Positions 1 through 6,807 of a DNA stretch of 9,583 nt are shown piece by piece (position 1 is the stretch's first letter; every line of letters starts with the position of its first letter). Below the pieces are notes generated by a model. The model searched no databases, had not been told where the DNA came from, and was given only the letters and a program-made list of their open reading frames with translations. The DNA comes from Deinococcus hopiensis KR-140 (GTDB lineage: Bacteria; Deinococcota; Deinococci; Deinococcales; Deinococcaceae). The stretch is taken from positions 1 through 9,583 of the forward strand of contig CALPYF020000080.1 of the NCBI GenBank assembly GCA_943327755.2. The letters run 5' to 3'. The translations under genes were made by a program, and so were the position numbers.

Positions 1-1
1 T

Positions 2-244
2 CTCGATGCGGAGTTGGCTGCGCTGGGCATTAAGATGATCGCGCCCAATCGACGAAATCGTCGGAAGACGCAGGATGGCCGTCCCCTGCGCCGCTTCAAG
101 CGGCGCTGGAAGGTCGAGCGGACGATCGCGTGGTTGCAGAGCTTCCGGATGGTTCGAACGCGTGATGAAGTGAAGGCAGACAACTTCCTCGGGATGGTTC
201 AGCTGGCCTGCATTGTCATCCTGCTCCGCGCAATTTCCGGATGA
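2..244 (+). CDS. IS5-family transposase, C-terminal fragment (cut by window edge)
   Basis: The reading frame is open from the first full codon of the window and stops at TGA 242-244, so only about the last 80 residues of the protein are visible. They match the C-terminal end of IS5-family (IS427-like) DDE transposases: a basic stretch, then KRRWKVERTIAWL, whose Glu is the expected third catalytic residue of the DDE triad, then an ADNFLG segment and a hydrophobic helix with LACIVILLR. The enzyme would cut and rejoin the ends of its own insertion sequence. The 3' end looks intact because the protein stops just where family members normally end. Whether the whole element is functional depends on sequence to the left of the window. 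A possible right end of the element lies at about 249-263, where the complement reads GAGCTCTTGACACTA, but the matching left end cannot be seen. Confidence 0.8.
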   Translation, partial: LDAELAALGIKMIAPNRRNRRKTQDGRPLRRFKRRWKVERTIAWLQSFRMVRTRDEVKADNFLGMVQLACIVILLRAISG

Positions 245-652
245 CTTCTAGTGTCAAGAGCTCTGATGTAGCCGGTCTCTTGTGCCTGATTTCGTTGCTG
301 GCTGGCAGTTGCCCCAGACAATAGCCTGGCCTTGAAGCACTTTCGCATCCTCTATCTGGAATGCCAGACTCAGTTCCGTGTGGCAGATGCGGAGTGTATT
401 GAGGGGCACCGGTCTCTGTATCTTGACCTGCGCTACACTGCGCCGTGATCCCATCTGCCGGCCCGGTTCGCTGGCCGCCATTCATCAAGGCAGGTCCGTG
501 TGAGGCGTGCTGAACCCGGGTTGTTGAACGGCCGCGTGGCTCAGTGCTGAAGATGCTGTCGGATGGCCCGTCTATCTGAATGGAGCTCTGTTCAGAACCG
601 TTCTGTGGGTACAAACTCGGTAGCGAACCGTGACGTGCTCCGGGTGCGCCTA
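245..652. other. Gene-free spacer between the transposase fragment and the MFS gene
   Basis: No reading frame here looks like a real protein. Two overlapping minus-strand frames (254-481 and 216-614) have no recognisable domain, and the longer one runs back into the transposase. A short plus-strand frame ending at TGA 446-448 has no ATG. The base composition is visibly less GC-rich than in the neighbouring genes, which fits insertion-sequence debris or acquired DNA. Two small symmetric sites were seen: AACCCGGGTT at about 516-525, and CAGAAC-C-GTTCTG at 593-605, which lies about 50 bp past the MFS stop. Neither is followed by a T-run, so no intrinsic terminator for the MFS gene is evident. 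Confidence 0.5.
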
Positions 653-1849
653 TTACGCTTCCCGCGGGTGTGCACGCGAACGCACGAATCCCTCATACAG
701 CGCCAGCAGGAGCAGGGCTGCAAGTACGATGCTCCCGCCGATCAGTTCCAGTCCGCCTCGTCTGGCCACGACACCCACCAGGGCGGTCAGGACGGCGGCG
801 CCCAGCGCAGCGGACGCCACCTGGAGCCCGATAGCCGTATCCGCGTGCTCGTGACCGACCCGCTCGGGGGTCAGGCTGATCAGCGAGGCGAACAGGGGCG
901 CCAGGAAAAACCCGGTGAGCATCAGGCCGGTCGCGGCGAGGACCGGGGCTGGATTCCACCAGAACAGCAGCGCTCCCAGCAGGGCGCCGCACAGGCACAG
1001 CCTCAGGGTGGGAACCAGGGGAACGCGGTTGGCGACGAACCCGAACAGGATCCGGCCTGCCATCAGGCTGCCCCAGTACAGGCTGACGAGCAGCCCGGCC
1101 GTGGTGGGCGGCACGTCGCGGCCGAGGGTCAGGAGCGAATAGCTCCACTGCGCGGTCACGGCCTCCACGCCGGAGTAGAAAAAGAAGGTGAGCATGCCCA
1201 TCCAGACGACCGGCTGCCGCAGGGTCTGACGGGTCAGGGCTGGCGTCGTCGCCACACCTGACTCGTCAGGGGCGCTGTCCTGTTGCACCCAACGCTGACG
1301 GGTCAGGAAAAAGGTCAGGGCCAGCAGCAGCTGGAGGCTGCCGACCACGACGTAACTCCAGCGCCAGACGGCACCCGCCGACAGGACGGCCGTCACGATC
1401 AGGGGCCCGAGTGTGGTGCCGAGTCCGAAGAAGGCGTGCAGCCAGTTAAGAACTCGCGCGCTGAAGTGCCGGGCGCCGTAGGCATTCAGGCCCGCGTCGA
1501 TCGCGCCGCCTCCCAGTCCGGCCAGGAAGCCGAACCCCAGCAGCAGCCACCACGAGGGCGTCAGGGCAAAGCCCAGCAGCGCCGCAGCGGCAGCCAGGGT
1601 GGACAGGGCCAGCACCACGCCCAGGGGCACGGTGCGTAGCACCCGGCCACTCAGGAAACTGGCCGTGAGGTATCCGGCCGTCTGAAAGGCGGCGAGCACC
1701 CCCAGCGCGGCGAGCGGAACGCGCAGGTCACCCCGGATGGACGGCCAGGCCACGCCGAGGAGGCCGTCCGGCAGGCCCAGACTGATGAACGCGATGAAGG
1801 CCAGCAGGACCAGCAGCGGAAAAGGCCTGACAGACGACGGTTGAGCCAT
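653..1849 (-). CDS. MFS transporter, 12-helix, substrate unknown
   Basis: This encodes a 398-residue integral membrane protein of the major facilitator superfamily, expected to move a small solute across the inner membrane using an ion gradient. The protein is almost all hydrophobic segments (about 12), and its length is typical of the family. The first helix (residues 11-31) contains GLPDGLLGVAWPSI, a pattern frequent in bacterial MFS proteins annotated as sugar or drug transporters. SGRVLRTVPLG after the second helix corresponds to the family's loop 2-3 motif, and a similar FGFVANRVPLV follows in the second half. A hydrophilic central loop near QQDSAPDESGV separates the two six-helix halves. 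I chose ATG at 1849; an in-frame GTG at 1867 would add six residues, and neither has a clear ribosome-binding site. The gene starts 48 bases after the S41 peptidase stop on the same strand, so the two are probably co-transcribed. The substrate cannot be told from sequence. Confidence 0.9.
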   Translation of the reverse strand: MAQPSSVRPFPLLVLLAFIAFISLGLPDGLLGVAWPSIRGDLRVPLAALGVLAAFQTAGYLTASFLSGRVLRTVPLGVVLALSTLAAAAALLGFALTPSWWLLLGFGFLAGLGGGAIDAGLNAYGARHFSARVLNWLHAFFGLGTTLGPLIVTAVLSAGAVWRWSYVVVGSLQLLLALTFFLTRQRWVQQDSAPDESGVATTPALTRQTLRQPVVWMGMLTFFFYSGVEAVTAQWSYSLLTLGRDVPPTTAGLLVSLYWGSLMAGRILFGFVANRVPLVPTLRLCLCGALLGALLFWWNPAPVLAATGLMLTGFFLAPLFASLISLTPERVGHEHADTAIGLQVASAALGAAVLTALVGVVARRGGLELIGGSIVLAALLLLALYEGFVRSRAHPREA

Positions 1850-1897
1850 GCGAATCGATTCAACCACGAAACAGGCGGCCCGGTCCGGTCGTGCTCT

Positions 1898-3430
1898 TCA
1901 GGGGGCCGGTGGACGGGCGTATGCGATCACCAGGGGGGCCAGGGCTGACCGGCAGGTCCGCAGGGCGCTGATCAGTTCAGCGTCCGAGCGGCTCAGCAGC
2001 GGCTGCTGCTGACGGCGCAGCGTGTCCAGGGCCTGCGCCGACAGGCCTGACAGCCGGCCGATCAGGCGACCCATCTGCCGCCACTCCTCACGTCCGTGCC
2101 GGGTGCCCAGCGTGGTCAGCAGCAGCGCGCTGCACGCCACCTGATGCGGCGCCGGACTGGGCCCGCTGACCGGTGGCTGCCGCGGGTGTGCGGCGAAGGG
2201 CGTGTCATCGGTGAGGGCCGCGTGCAGCGCCGCGTCATGCCCCTGCCGGAAGGCCGTGAAGGTACGCGGCGTGTCCACGTCGGGCCGCAGGGACCCTGCG
2301 GGCACGCCGTACAGCAAGTTCAACCAGAAGCAGGTCGTGAGGTCGTGGCGGTCCGCAGCCCAGTCATGTGACTGCGTCGCCAGGAAGAGGCGCGCCCTGG
2401 TGGACGTCAACTCGACGCAGATCGGCTCGGCGTAGAACTGCTCGTGGTCCCCCGGAGCCTGGCCGACCAGCCGCGCCCCGGCGTCGTGCCGCAGCCACGC
2501 CAGCGTCACGATGGCCGCCGAGAAGGTGCCCTCATCGGTCAGGGCGTAGATCCGGGCCGGACCGGCCGCCTCGCGCAGCCGCTGCGTGAACGGCCAGCCG
2601 AGGACGTAGTTGCCGCCCCCGTTGCCCCGCAGGTCCACGATCACCCGCGCCGGGCACGTGGCCCGCACGCGGCTGAGGACCTGACCGAGCACCTCCGGCA
2701 GCGGGCCGTCCGTCCCGGAATCCAACTGCCGCAGTCCGACGTAGAGCGCCTGACCGGGCAGCGTCTGGACGTGCACACTGGCGCCCAGAGTAGGGGGATG
2801 CAGGAGTTCGGCCTGTGGGGTCAGGCTGAGCGAGACCGGCGCCTCATCAGCGGCGATGTGGGTGGAGACGAGGCGGCCGTCCGGGGTCCGGAACTGCAGC
2901 CGCAGCTGGCGGGCATCGTCAGCCCAGCCGAGCGCCTGCAGCAAGGCGGGCGTGATCAGCACCGGGGGACTCAGGTGGCGCACCCGCGGGGCGGTGCCGC
3001 CGATGACGCCGGACAGGAGCGGCCCCCACGCCTCGGCGGGACGGCCTTCCACGCGGACGACCTGACTGCCCAGCCAGCCGGCGTGGGCTGCACTGACCGC
3101 CGTGACGTACAGGCCGTCGGCGAACCACCGGAACCGCATGGGCAGCTGGGGCAGGGCCTGTCCGAGCTGCCCGAAGTCGAGATTGGTGTGCCCGTCCCGG
3201 GCGCGGGCGGTAATCCGGGCCAGGCCAGCCAGGAACCGGGCGGTGCTCAGCGAGGTCGCCTGAGCGTGGAGGCGTTGCAGGTCCAGCGTGACGGCGGCGC
3301 GGGCCTCAGGGGGGTAAACCGCCGCCCGGGTCAGGGCGGCTGACAGCTGCGCCAGATCATCCAGGACGGCGGCCTGGGGCAGGACGTCGGGGTGTGGCTG
3401 CTCCGGCAACTGCGGCGGGCCGAACTTCAC
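1898..3430 (-). CDS. S41-family (C-terminal-processing-like) serine peptidase
   Basis: This encodes 510 residues related to peptidase family S41, whose members cleave proteins near their C-termini or degrade peptides. Visible landmarks are DGHT (residues 79-82) at the end of the N-terminal helical region, the core strand and loop VIVDLRGNGGGN (about 263-274), and GTFSAA (301-306), where Ser304 sits at the usual nucleophile position. A helical tail of about 100 residues follows residue 410 and matches nothing I recognise. I chose GTG at 3430 because a strong GGAGG lies five bases before it and residues before this point are low-complexity Arg/Pro. The open frame itself continues back to 3709. 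Two oddities: the protein has a single lysine, at residue 2, so the Ser-Lys dyad of classical CTP peptidases is impossible, and there is no evident signal peptide although many relatives are exported. A Ser-His mechanism using His81, or a non-catalytic role, is possible. The MFS gene follows 48 bases downstream. Confidence 0.8.
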   Translation of the reverse strand: MKFGPPQLPEQPHPDVLPQAAVLDDLAQLSAALTRAAVYPPEARAAVTLDLQRLHAQATSLSTARFLAGLARITARARDGHTNLDFGQLGQALPQLPMRFRWFADGLYVTAVSAAHAGWLGSQVVRVEGRPAEAWGPLLSGVIGGTAPRVRHLSPPVLITPALLQALGWADDARQLRLQFRTPDGRLVSTHIAADEAPVSLSLTPQAELLHPPTLGASVHVQTLPGQALYVGLRQLDSGTDGPLPEVLGQVLSRVRATCPARVIVDLRGNGGGNYVLGWPFTQRLREAAGPARIYALTDEGTFSAAIVTLAWLRHDAGARLVGQAPGDHEQFYAEPICVELTSTRARLFLATQSHDWAADRHDLTTCFWLNLLYGVPAGSLRPDVDTPRTFTAFRQGHDAALHAALTDDTPFAAHPRQPPVSGPSPAPHQVACSALLLTTLGTRHGREEWRQMGRLIGRLSGLSAQALDTLRRQQQPLLSRSDAELISALRTCRSALAPLVIAYARPPAP

Positions 3431-3528
3431 CGGGGCCTCCGGGCGCCGCTGGCCGGCGAGTGATTCGACTGATCCGGGCGGGTGGGCCCGTGGGATGGGA
3501 CGCGGACGAGGGATGCGGGGGTGGGCAC
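3427..3528 (-). CDS. Candidate 33-residue leader ORF overlapping the S41 start
   Basis: A GTG at 3528 is preceded, seven bases away, by GGAGG (3540-3536). It opens a 33-codon frame whose TGA overlaps the GTG of the S41 gene in the arrangement GTGA. Good ribosome-binding sites before both starts and the one-frame overlap are what translational coupling looks like. The peptide is rich in Pro, Ser and Arg, with no hydrophobic segment and no known family. It could be a regulatory leader, or it could be the real N-terminus of the peptidase separated by a frameshift (natural or a sequencing error), or chance in GC-rich DNA. Confidence 0.3.
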   Translation of the reverse strand: MPTPASLVRVPSHGPTRPDQSNHSPASGARRPR

Positions 3529-3576
3529 GGCGGAACCTCCTGTGGGGGCGGCTCCCGGGGGACGCCACACCGCACA

Positions 3577-3585
3577 GGAATAGCA
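3577..3585 (-). promoter_or_regulatory. Candidate extended -10 promoter of the S41 gene
   Basis: Read on the minus strand the bases are TGC-TATTCC: an extended -10 with TATTCC matching three of six positions of TATAAT. It lies about 40 bases before the GGAGG of the leader ORF, a sensible distance. No good -35 hexamer is seen at 17 bases; that region is instead inside the inverted repeat at 3592-3621. Confidence 0.25.
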
Positions 3586-3591
3586 ACCGGA

Positions 3592-3621
3592 GCGGGCAAG
3601 TACCGGACTGATCTTGCCCGC
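3592..3621. repeat. 9-bp perfect inverted repeat in the regulator-peptidase spacer
   Basis: GCGGGCAAG at 3592-3600 and CTTGCCCGC at 3613-3621 are exact complements separated by 12 bases. The repeat sits just upstream of the candidate -10 at 3577-3585, on the -35 side, and about 100 bases beyond the stop of the winged-helix gene. It could bind a dimeric regulator of the peptidase gene, or act as a Rho-aided or structural stop for the upstream gene. There is no T-run on either side, so it is not a standard intrinsic terminator. Confidence 0.4.
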
Positions 3622-3685
3622 AGGTGGCGGCAACCGGCCGGACACCACGGCCATCGCGGTGGGGACGCGGCGCCGCCTGGGTGGG

Positions 3686-3699
3686 CCACCCGCCGGTTC
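3686..3699. repeat. 14-bp direct repeat, copy 1 (other copy 4444-4457)
   Basis: CCACCCGCCGGTTC occurs here, about 22 bp beyond the stop of the winged-helix gene, and again unchanged at 4444-4457, upstream of its start. The two copies bracket the gene in the same orientation. This could be a pair of binding sites, a trace of insertion of the gene, or coincidence in GC-rich DNA. Confidence 0.45.
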
Positions 3700-3720
3700 G
3701 CCACTCCATGTGCGGGCGTC

Positions 3721-4389
3721 TCAGTCGAGCTCGGGGGCGAGGCCCAGCAGCAGCGTGTAGTCACGCGTGCCGGGCCGCCGCTGCGCCTGCTGGCGGGCCC
3801 GGTCCCAGACTGCCGCGAGGTCGGCCCGGAGGGTCTGGGCCTGCGCCGGGGTGAGGGCCAGGGTCGTCCAGGAATTCCATGCGCTCAGGTCGAGGGTGTC
3901 CTGGGTGGCGACGTGCGGCGGGGGGCTCAGGCTGAAGTCGACGCCCTCCCGGCTGAGTGTCACGCCGCCCAGGTGCGGGGGGTGGGCGGCGTCACGTTGA
4001 CCGGCATGCACCAGGCGCCGCATGAACACCTCCAGAAGGGGCGCATGCATCTCGAGCAGCAGCTCGTCCAGGGTGGCGTGCCCGCTGGATCCGAACGGCA
4101 GGTACAGCCGGGGATGCACAGCCTGAAACCGCTGCCGTTCCCGCCTGGAGCCGCCCGGCACGGGCGCGAGCAGGCCCCAGTCCACGAGGCGCCGCACGTG
4201 GTAGCGCAGGGTGGTGCGTTTCAGCTGCAGCCGGGTGGCGGCGGCATGCAGGTCGAGTGGCGCGGGCAGGAACGTCAGGTAATAGGGCCGGGTGACCGGG
4301 CTGAGCAGGAAGCGGGCGGCCGCTTCGTCCTCAACCCAGAACCAGCCACCGGTATCCGGCGGGTCGTCAGCGGCGGCCTGGCGAGTCAT
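3721..4389 (-). CDS. Winged-helix (ArsR-like) transcriptional regulator
   Basis: This encodes a 222-residue soluble protein. Residues about 24-92 form a winged helix-turn-helix: LSPVTRPYYLTFL is the first helix, LDLHAAATRLQL the positioning helix, and KRTTLRYHVRRLVDWGLL (57-74) has the YHVRRL signature of ArsR-type recognition helices, followed by a basic wing (GGSRRERQRF). It should bind DNA as a dimer. The remaining 130 residues have no metal-binding cysteine pattern. Their last part (LALTPAQAQTLRADLAAVWD, then YTLLLGLAPELD) resembles the tail seen in many ArsR-like proteins of unknown effector. The ATG at 4389 is preceded by TATTCT (4405-4400) and lacks a good Shine-Dalgarno, so the message may be nearly leaderless. 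The gene is divergent from the cyclase gene across 135 bp and lies upstream of the peptidase-transporter pair on the same strand, so it is a candidate regulator of either. Confidence 0.8.
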   Translation of the reverse strand: MTRQAAADDPPDTGGWFWVEDEAAARFLLSPVTRPYYLTFLPAPLDLHAAATRLQLKRTTLRYHVRRLVDWGLLAPVPGGSRRERQRFQAVHPRLYLPFGSSGHATLDELLLEMHAPLLEVFMRRLVHAGQRDAAHPPHLGGVTLSREGVDFSLSPPPHVATQDTLDLSAWNSWTTLALTPAQAQTLRADLAAVWDRARQQAQRRPGTRDYTLLLGLAPELD

Positions 4390-4399
4390 TTCGTCCCGG

Positions 4400-4405
4400 A
4401 GAATA
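4400..4405 (-). promoter_or_regulatory. Candidate -10 box of the winged-helix gene
   Basis: The minus strand reads TG directly before TATTCT, ten bases before the ATG at 4389. TATTCT matches four of six consensus positions and the TANNNT form used by Deinococcus promoters. No -35 hexamer is evident. Confidence 0.35.
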
Positions 4406-4443
4406 CAGGGAGCCGGGCGCGGCGGGGCCGCCCGGTGCGCCGA

Positions 4444-4457
4444 CCACCCGCCGGTTC
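4444..4457. repeat. 14-bp direct repeat, copy 2 (other copy 3686-3699)
   Basis: Second exact copy of CCACCCGCCGGTTC. It is placed in the 135-bp divergent region between the winged-helix gene and the cyclase gene, 55 bp before one start and 67 bp before the other, a position suited to a regulator-binding site. Confidence 0.45.
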
Positions 4458-4512
4458 ACGCCCGCGTGTGGCCGCGTGGCCGCAGGCTCAGGATGCGGGC
4501 GGCGTCCCCACG

Positions 4513-4518
4513 TATCCT
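4513..4518 (+). promoter_or_regulatory. -10 box of the diguanylate cyclase gene (leaderless layout)
   Basis: TATCCT ends six bases before the ATG at 4525, so transcription would begin at or next to the start codon. There is no Shine-Dalgarno in the interval, which supports a leaderless message and selects this start over the much longer open frame upstream. No clear -35 is seen. Confidence 0.5.
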
Positions 4519-4524
4519 GGCGTG

Positions 4525-6036
4525 ATGACGTGTCCTCCTCCTCCCGTCGACGAAGCCGCGCGCCTGCTGGATCTGGCCCGGTACCACGTTCTGGATACGG
4601 CCCGCGAGGAACCCTTCAACCGCATCACCCGGCTCGCGGCGCGGATCTTGCGCACGCCGGTGGCCGTGGTCAACTTCGTGGATCAGTACCGCCAGTGGGG
4701 CAAGGCCATGGTGGGCCTCGCGGACACTGAGGCGCCGCGCGAGCACTCCTTCTGTGCCTGGACGATCACGCATGACGCCCCGTTCGTGGTCCACAACGCC
4801 CCGGCTGACCCGCGCTTCCGGGACAACCCGATGGTCACGGGCGACCCGCACATTCACATGTATGCCGGCGCGCCCCTCACCACCCCGGCCGGACACCGCA
4901 TCGGGACGCTCTGCGTCACGGATTCCCGGCCCCATCCGCTCTCCGGTGAGGACCTGCAGTCCCTGCAGGATCTGGCAGCGCTGACCATGCAGGAACTTGA
5001 ACTGCGCCGCGGACTGCTCGACGCGGCCCGCGTCGCAGACGCGCAGCGCCGTCAGGCTGAGGAACTGCGGCTCACCCTCGCCCACGCGCGGGTCGTGGAG
5101 GGCATCAGCAACCTGATGGACCTGAACCTGCCCTTCGAGGACGCGCTGGAGACGGCCGCCTCGCTGGTCAGTGACGCGATCACGGCGGATTTCACGGCCG
5201 TCCTGATGCGCAGTGGCGGGGGGTACGTGGTCAAGGTGCCCCGGGTGGGCCGGACAGTCCCGGCGGACATGGCGGTGGCCGCCGCGCCCCTCTTCAGTGG
5301 CAGTGAGGGCGTCCTGGGGGCCCTGGGTGACCTGACGACGCCGGTCTACCTCGATGAGTACGCGGCGCACCCGCAGGCGCTCCCGGCGCTGCTGGCGGCA
5401 GGGGTGCAGCAGGTGGCGTACGTGCCGCTGGGCCTGGAGGCGCTGCGCCCGGTCATGCTGGTGATGAGGCTCAGGGGCCATGACGTGCCCGGCTGGCGGC
5501 CGCAGGACCGCGCCCTGCTGGAAGTGGCGGGGCGGACGGTCGGGCACGCCCTGCGGCGTCAGGCCGCCCTGGCGCGCGCGCAGGACGAGGCCCGGCAGGA
5601 CAGCCTCACCGGACTGCTCAACCGGCGGGCGTTCGACGAGGACCTGCTCAAGCCCGGAACCCTGACCCCTGACGCCCACCTGGCGGTGATCGACGTGGAC
5701 GGCCTGAAAGGCGTGAACGACGGTGAGGGTCACGCGCAGGGCGACAAGCTGCTGCGCATCTTCGCGCAAGCTCTGCGGGCCGAGGTGGCCGCCCTGGGCG
5801 AGGTCTACCGCCTGGGCGGTGACGAGTTCGCCGTCATCAGCGGCCAGGCGCCCGACGTCATCCTGGAATGGGTGGACGTCGCAGCGCGGGTGGCGGGGCA
5901 GGTCGTGCTGGCTGCCGTCGGTGCCAGTGTCGGAGTGGCGGGCGTGCAGGAGGCGGCGCCGGACGCGCTGCTGCACCTGGCCGACGCGCGGATGTACGAG
6001 ATGAAACGGCGCAGCCAGACGCTGCGGCGCCCGTGA
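4525..6036 (+). CDS. Sensor diguanylate cyclase, GAF-GAF-GGDEF
   Basis: This encodes a 503-residue cytosolic protein that should condense two GTP into cyclic di-GMP. Residues about 11-162 form a GAF domain of the well-known ILDT/YAGAPL/ELELRR type (here VLDTAREEPF, HMYAGAPL, GTLCV, QELELRR). A helical linker and a more divergent second GAF-like domain (about 187-345) follow, then the GGDEF domain from about 350. The catalytic features are intact: DSLTGLLNRR from 359, the metal-binding loop VIDVDGLKGVND around 390-392, GHAQGD, and GGDEF at 431-435. The product-inhibition I-site (RxxD five residues before GGDEF) is absent; the position reads AALG. There is no membrane segment, so the input is cytosolic. 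I chose ATG at 4525 because the GAF domain begins just after it and a -10 box sits six bases before it; a GTG one codon upstream is also possible. It is the first of three plus-strand signalling genes. Confidence 0.9.
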   Translation: MTCPPPPVDEAARLLDLARYHVLDTAREEPFNRITRLAARILRTPVAVVNFVDQYRQWGKAMVGLADTEAPREHSFCAWTITHDAPFVVHNAPADPRFRDNPMVTGDPHIHMYAGAPLTTPAGHRIGTLCVTDSRPHPLSGEDLQSLQDLAALTMQELELRRGLLDAARVADAQRRQAEELRLTLAHARVVEGISNLMDLNLPFEDALETAASLVSDAITADFTAVLMRSGGGYVVKVPRVGRTVPADMAVAAAPLFSGSEGVLGALGDLTTPVYLDEYAAHPQALPALLAAGVQQVAYVPLGLEALRPVMLVMRLRGHDVPGWRPQDRALLEVAGRTVGHALRRQAALARAQDEARQDSLTGLLNRRAFDEDLLKPGTLTPDAHLAVIDVDGLKGVNDGEGHAQGDKLLRIFAQALRAEVAALGEVYRLGGDEFAVISGQAPDVILEWVDVAARVAGQVVLAAVGASVGVAGVQEAAPDALLHLADARMYEMKRRSQTLRRP

Positions 6037-6130
6037 GGCCTGCGGTAGCCCGCCCGGCCAGCTCGACACGTGTCCAGTTATGGGGTGCGGCCCGTCAGAT
6101 TCAGGGCAGGCGACTTTGCCATCCTGTGGC

Positions 6131-6565
6131 ATGACGACCCCCCTGCGCCTGCTGCTGGCGGACGACAATCTGCCCGATCAGATGCTGGCCGAGGTGGCTT
6201 TCGAGTCTCAGGACCTACCGGTCGACGTGACCTACTGCGTGAACGGCCGGGAGGTCATGGAGACGCTCCTGGCGGCAGAGACTGTCAAGCCGGATGTGGT
6301 CGTGCTCGACCTGAACATGCCCGTCATGGACGGTCACGAAACCCTGCGCCGCATCCGGGCCCACCCAGCGCTGCAGCACTACCCGGTCGCGATCCTGACC
6401 TCTTCGAGAAGTGCGGACGACATCCAGCGGGCGTACGCGCAGCACGCCTCGGTCTACATGATCAAAGCGCTGGATCTGGAACAGTTCACGCGCCAGATGG
6501 CCGCGTTCGTCGAGTTCTACAGCCGCTGCCGGTTCAGCGCTCCCGTGCCGGCCTCCTTCAGCTGA
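6131..6565 (+). CDS. Single-domain response regulator (CheY/Rcp1-like receiver)
   Basis: This encodes a 144-residue stand-alone receiver domain. It has the acidic pair Asp11-Asp12 (LLLADDN), the phospho-acceptor Asp60 in VVVLDLNMPVMDG, Thr90 in AILTSSRS and Lys112 in YMIKALDLEQF, so phosphotransfer should work. No output domain follows, so it must act by protein contact or as a phosphate relay. The spacing resembles the Rcp1-type partners of phytochrome-like histidine kinases. One oddity is Ala after Lys112, where Pro is usual. ATG at 6131 was preferred because the receiver fold begins four residues later. The sequence CATCCT ends five bases before it, echoing the TATCCT box of the cyclase gene, and no Shine-Dalgarno is present. 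It lies 94 bp after the cyclase gene and 263 bp before the phosphodiesterase gene. Its histidine kinase is not in the window. Confidence 0.88.
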   Translation: MTTPLRLLLADDNLPDQMLAEVAFESQDLPVDVTYCVNGREVMETLLAAETVKPDVVVLDLNMPVMDGHETLRRIRAHPALQHYPVAILTSSRSADDIQRAYAQHASVYMIKALDLEQFTRQMAAFVEFYSRCRFSAPVPASFS

Positions 6566-6590
6566 TCGCAGGAATGCGGCTCTACACAGC

Positions 6591-6613
6591 TTCCTGACAG
6601 TCACCTTCAGGAA
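6591..6613 (+). terminator. Weak inverted repeat after the response-regulator gene
   Basis: TTCCTGA at 6591-6597 and TCAGGAA at 6607-6613 are exact complements with a nine-base loop, 26 bp past the stop. There is no T-run after it, so termination would have to be Rho-aided or the repeat has another role. Confidence 0.3.
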
Positions 6614-6807
6614 TCAGGCAGGGCCCCACTCGGGTGGTCTCGCCCGAACCCGGGATGCAGCTCCCCGGTGCGCGCTGAACATCCGGTGCGCAGTGCGTAC
6701 GTCAGCGCCAGTCGTGGCCTTGAGGAGCACCCCGCAGGCGGACCGTGATGGCCGCCGCTCACTGAAGCGCAGGTTGAGCGTCCTGCACGTCAGAATTCCG
6801 AGAGACG

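Noticed and set aside
332..448. Short plus-strand frame with no ATG
   Set aside because: It could only start at TTG, has no ribosome site, and matches no family I know.
563..1261. 232-codon plus-strand frame
   Set aside because: Antisense shadow of the MFS transporter; the translation is hydrophilic and repetitive.
2444..3343. 299-codon plus-strand frame
   Set aside because: Antisense shadow of the S41 peptidase, with no domain and a Gly/Arg/Gln-rich composition.
3431..3709. N-terminal 93-codon extension of the S41 peptidase
   Set aside because: Arg/Pro-rich with no domain or signal peptide; GTG 3430 has a GGAGG five bases upstream.
4413..4435. Inverted repeat CCGGGCG / CGCCCGG in the divergent region
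   Set aside because: Seven-base arms made only of G and C in a very GC-rich stretch are expected by chance; alternative pairings exist in the same bases.
3394..4524. Upstream extension of the cyclase frame by 377 codons
   Set aside because: It runs antisense over the winged-helix gene, is low-complexity Gly/Arg, and a -10 box directly precedes ATG 4525 where the GAF domain begins.
4456..6168. 570-codon open frame on the minus strand opposite the cyclase gene
   Set aside because: It mirrors the GAF-GGDEF gene, has no recognisable domain, and is rich in Arg, Gln, His and Val, as expected of an antisense frame in GC-rich DNA.
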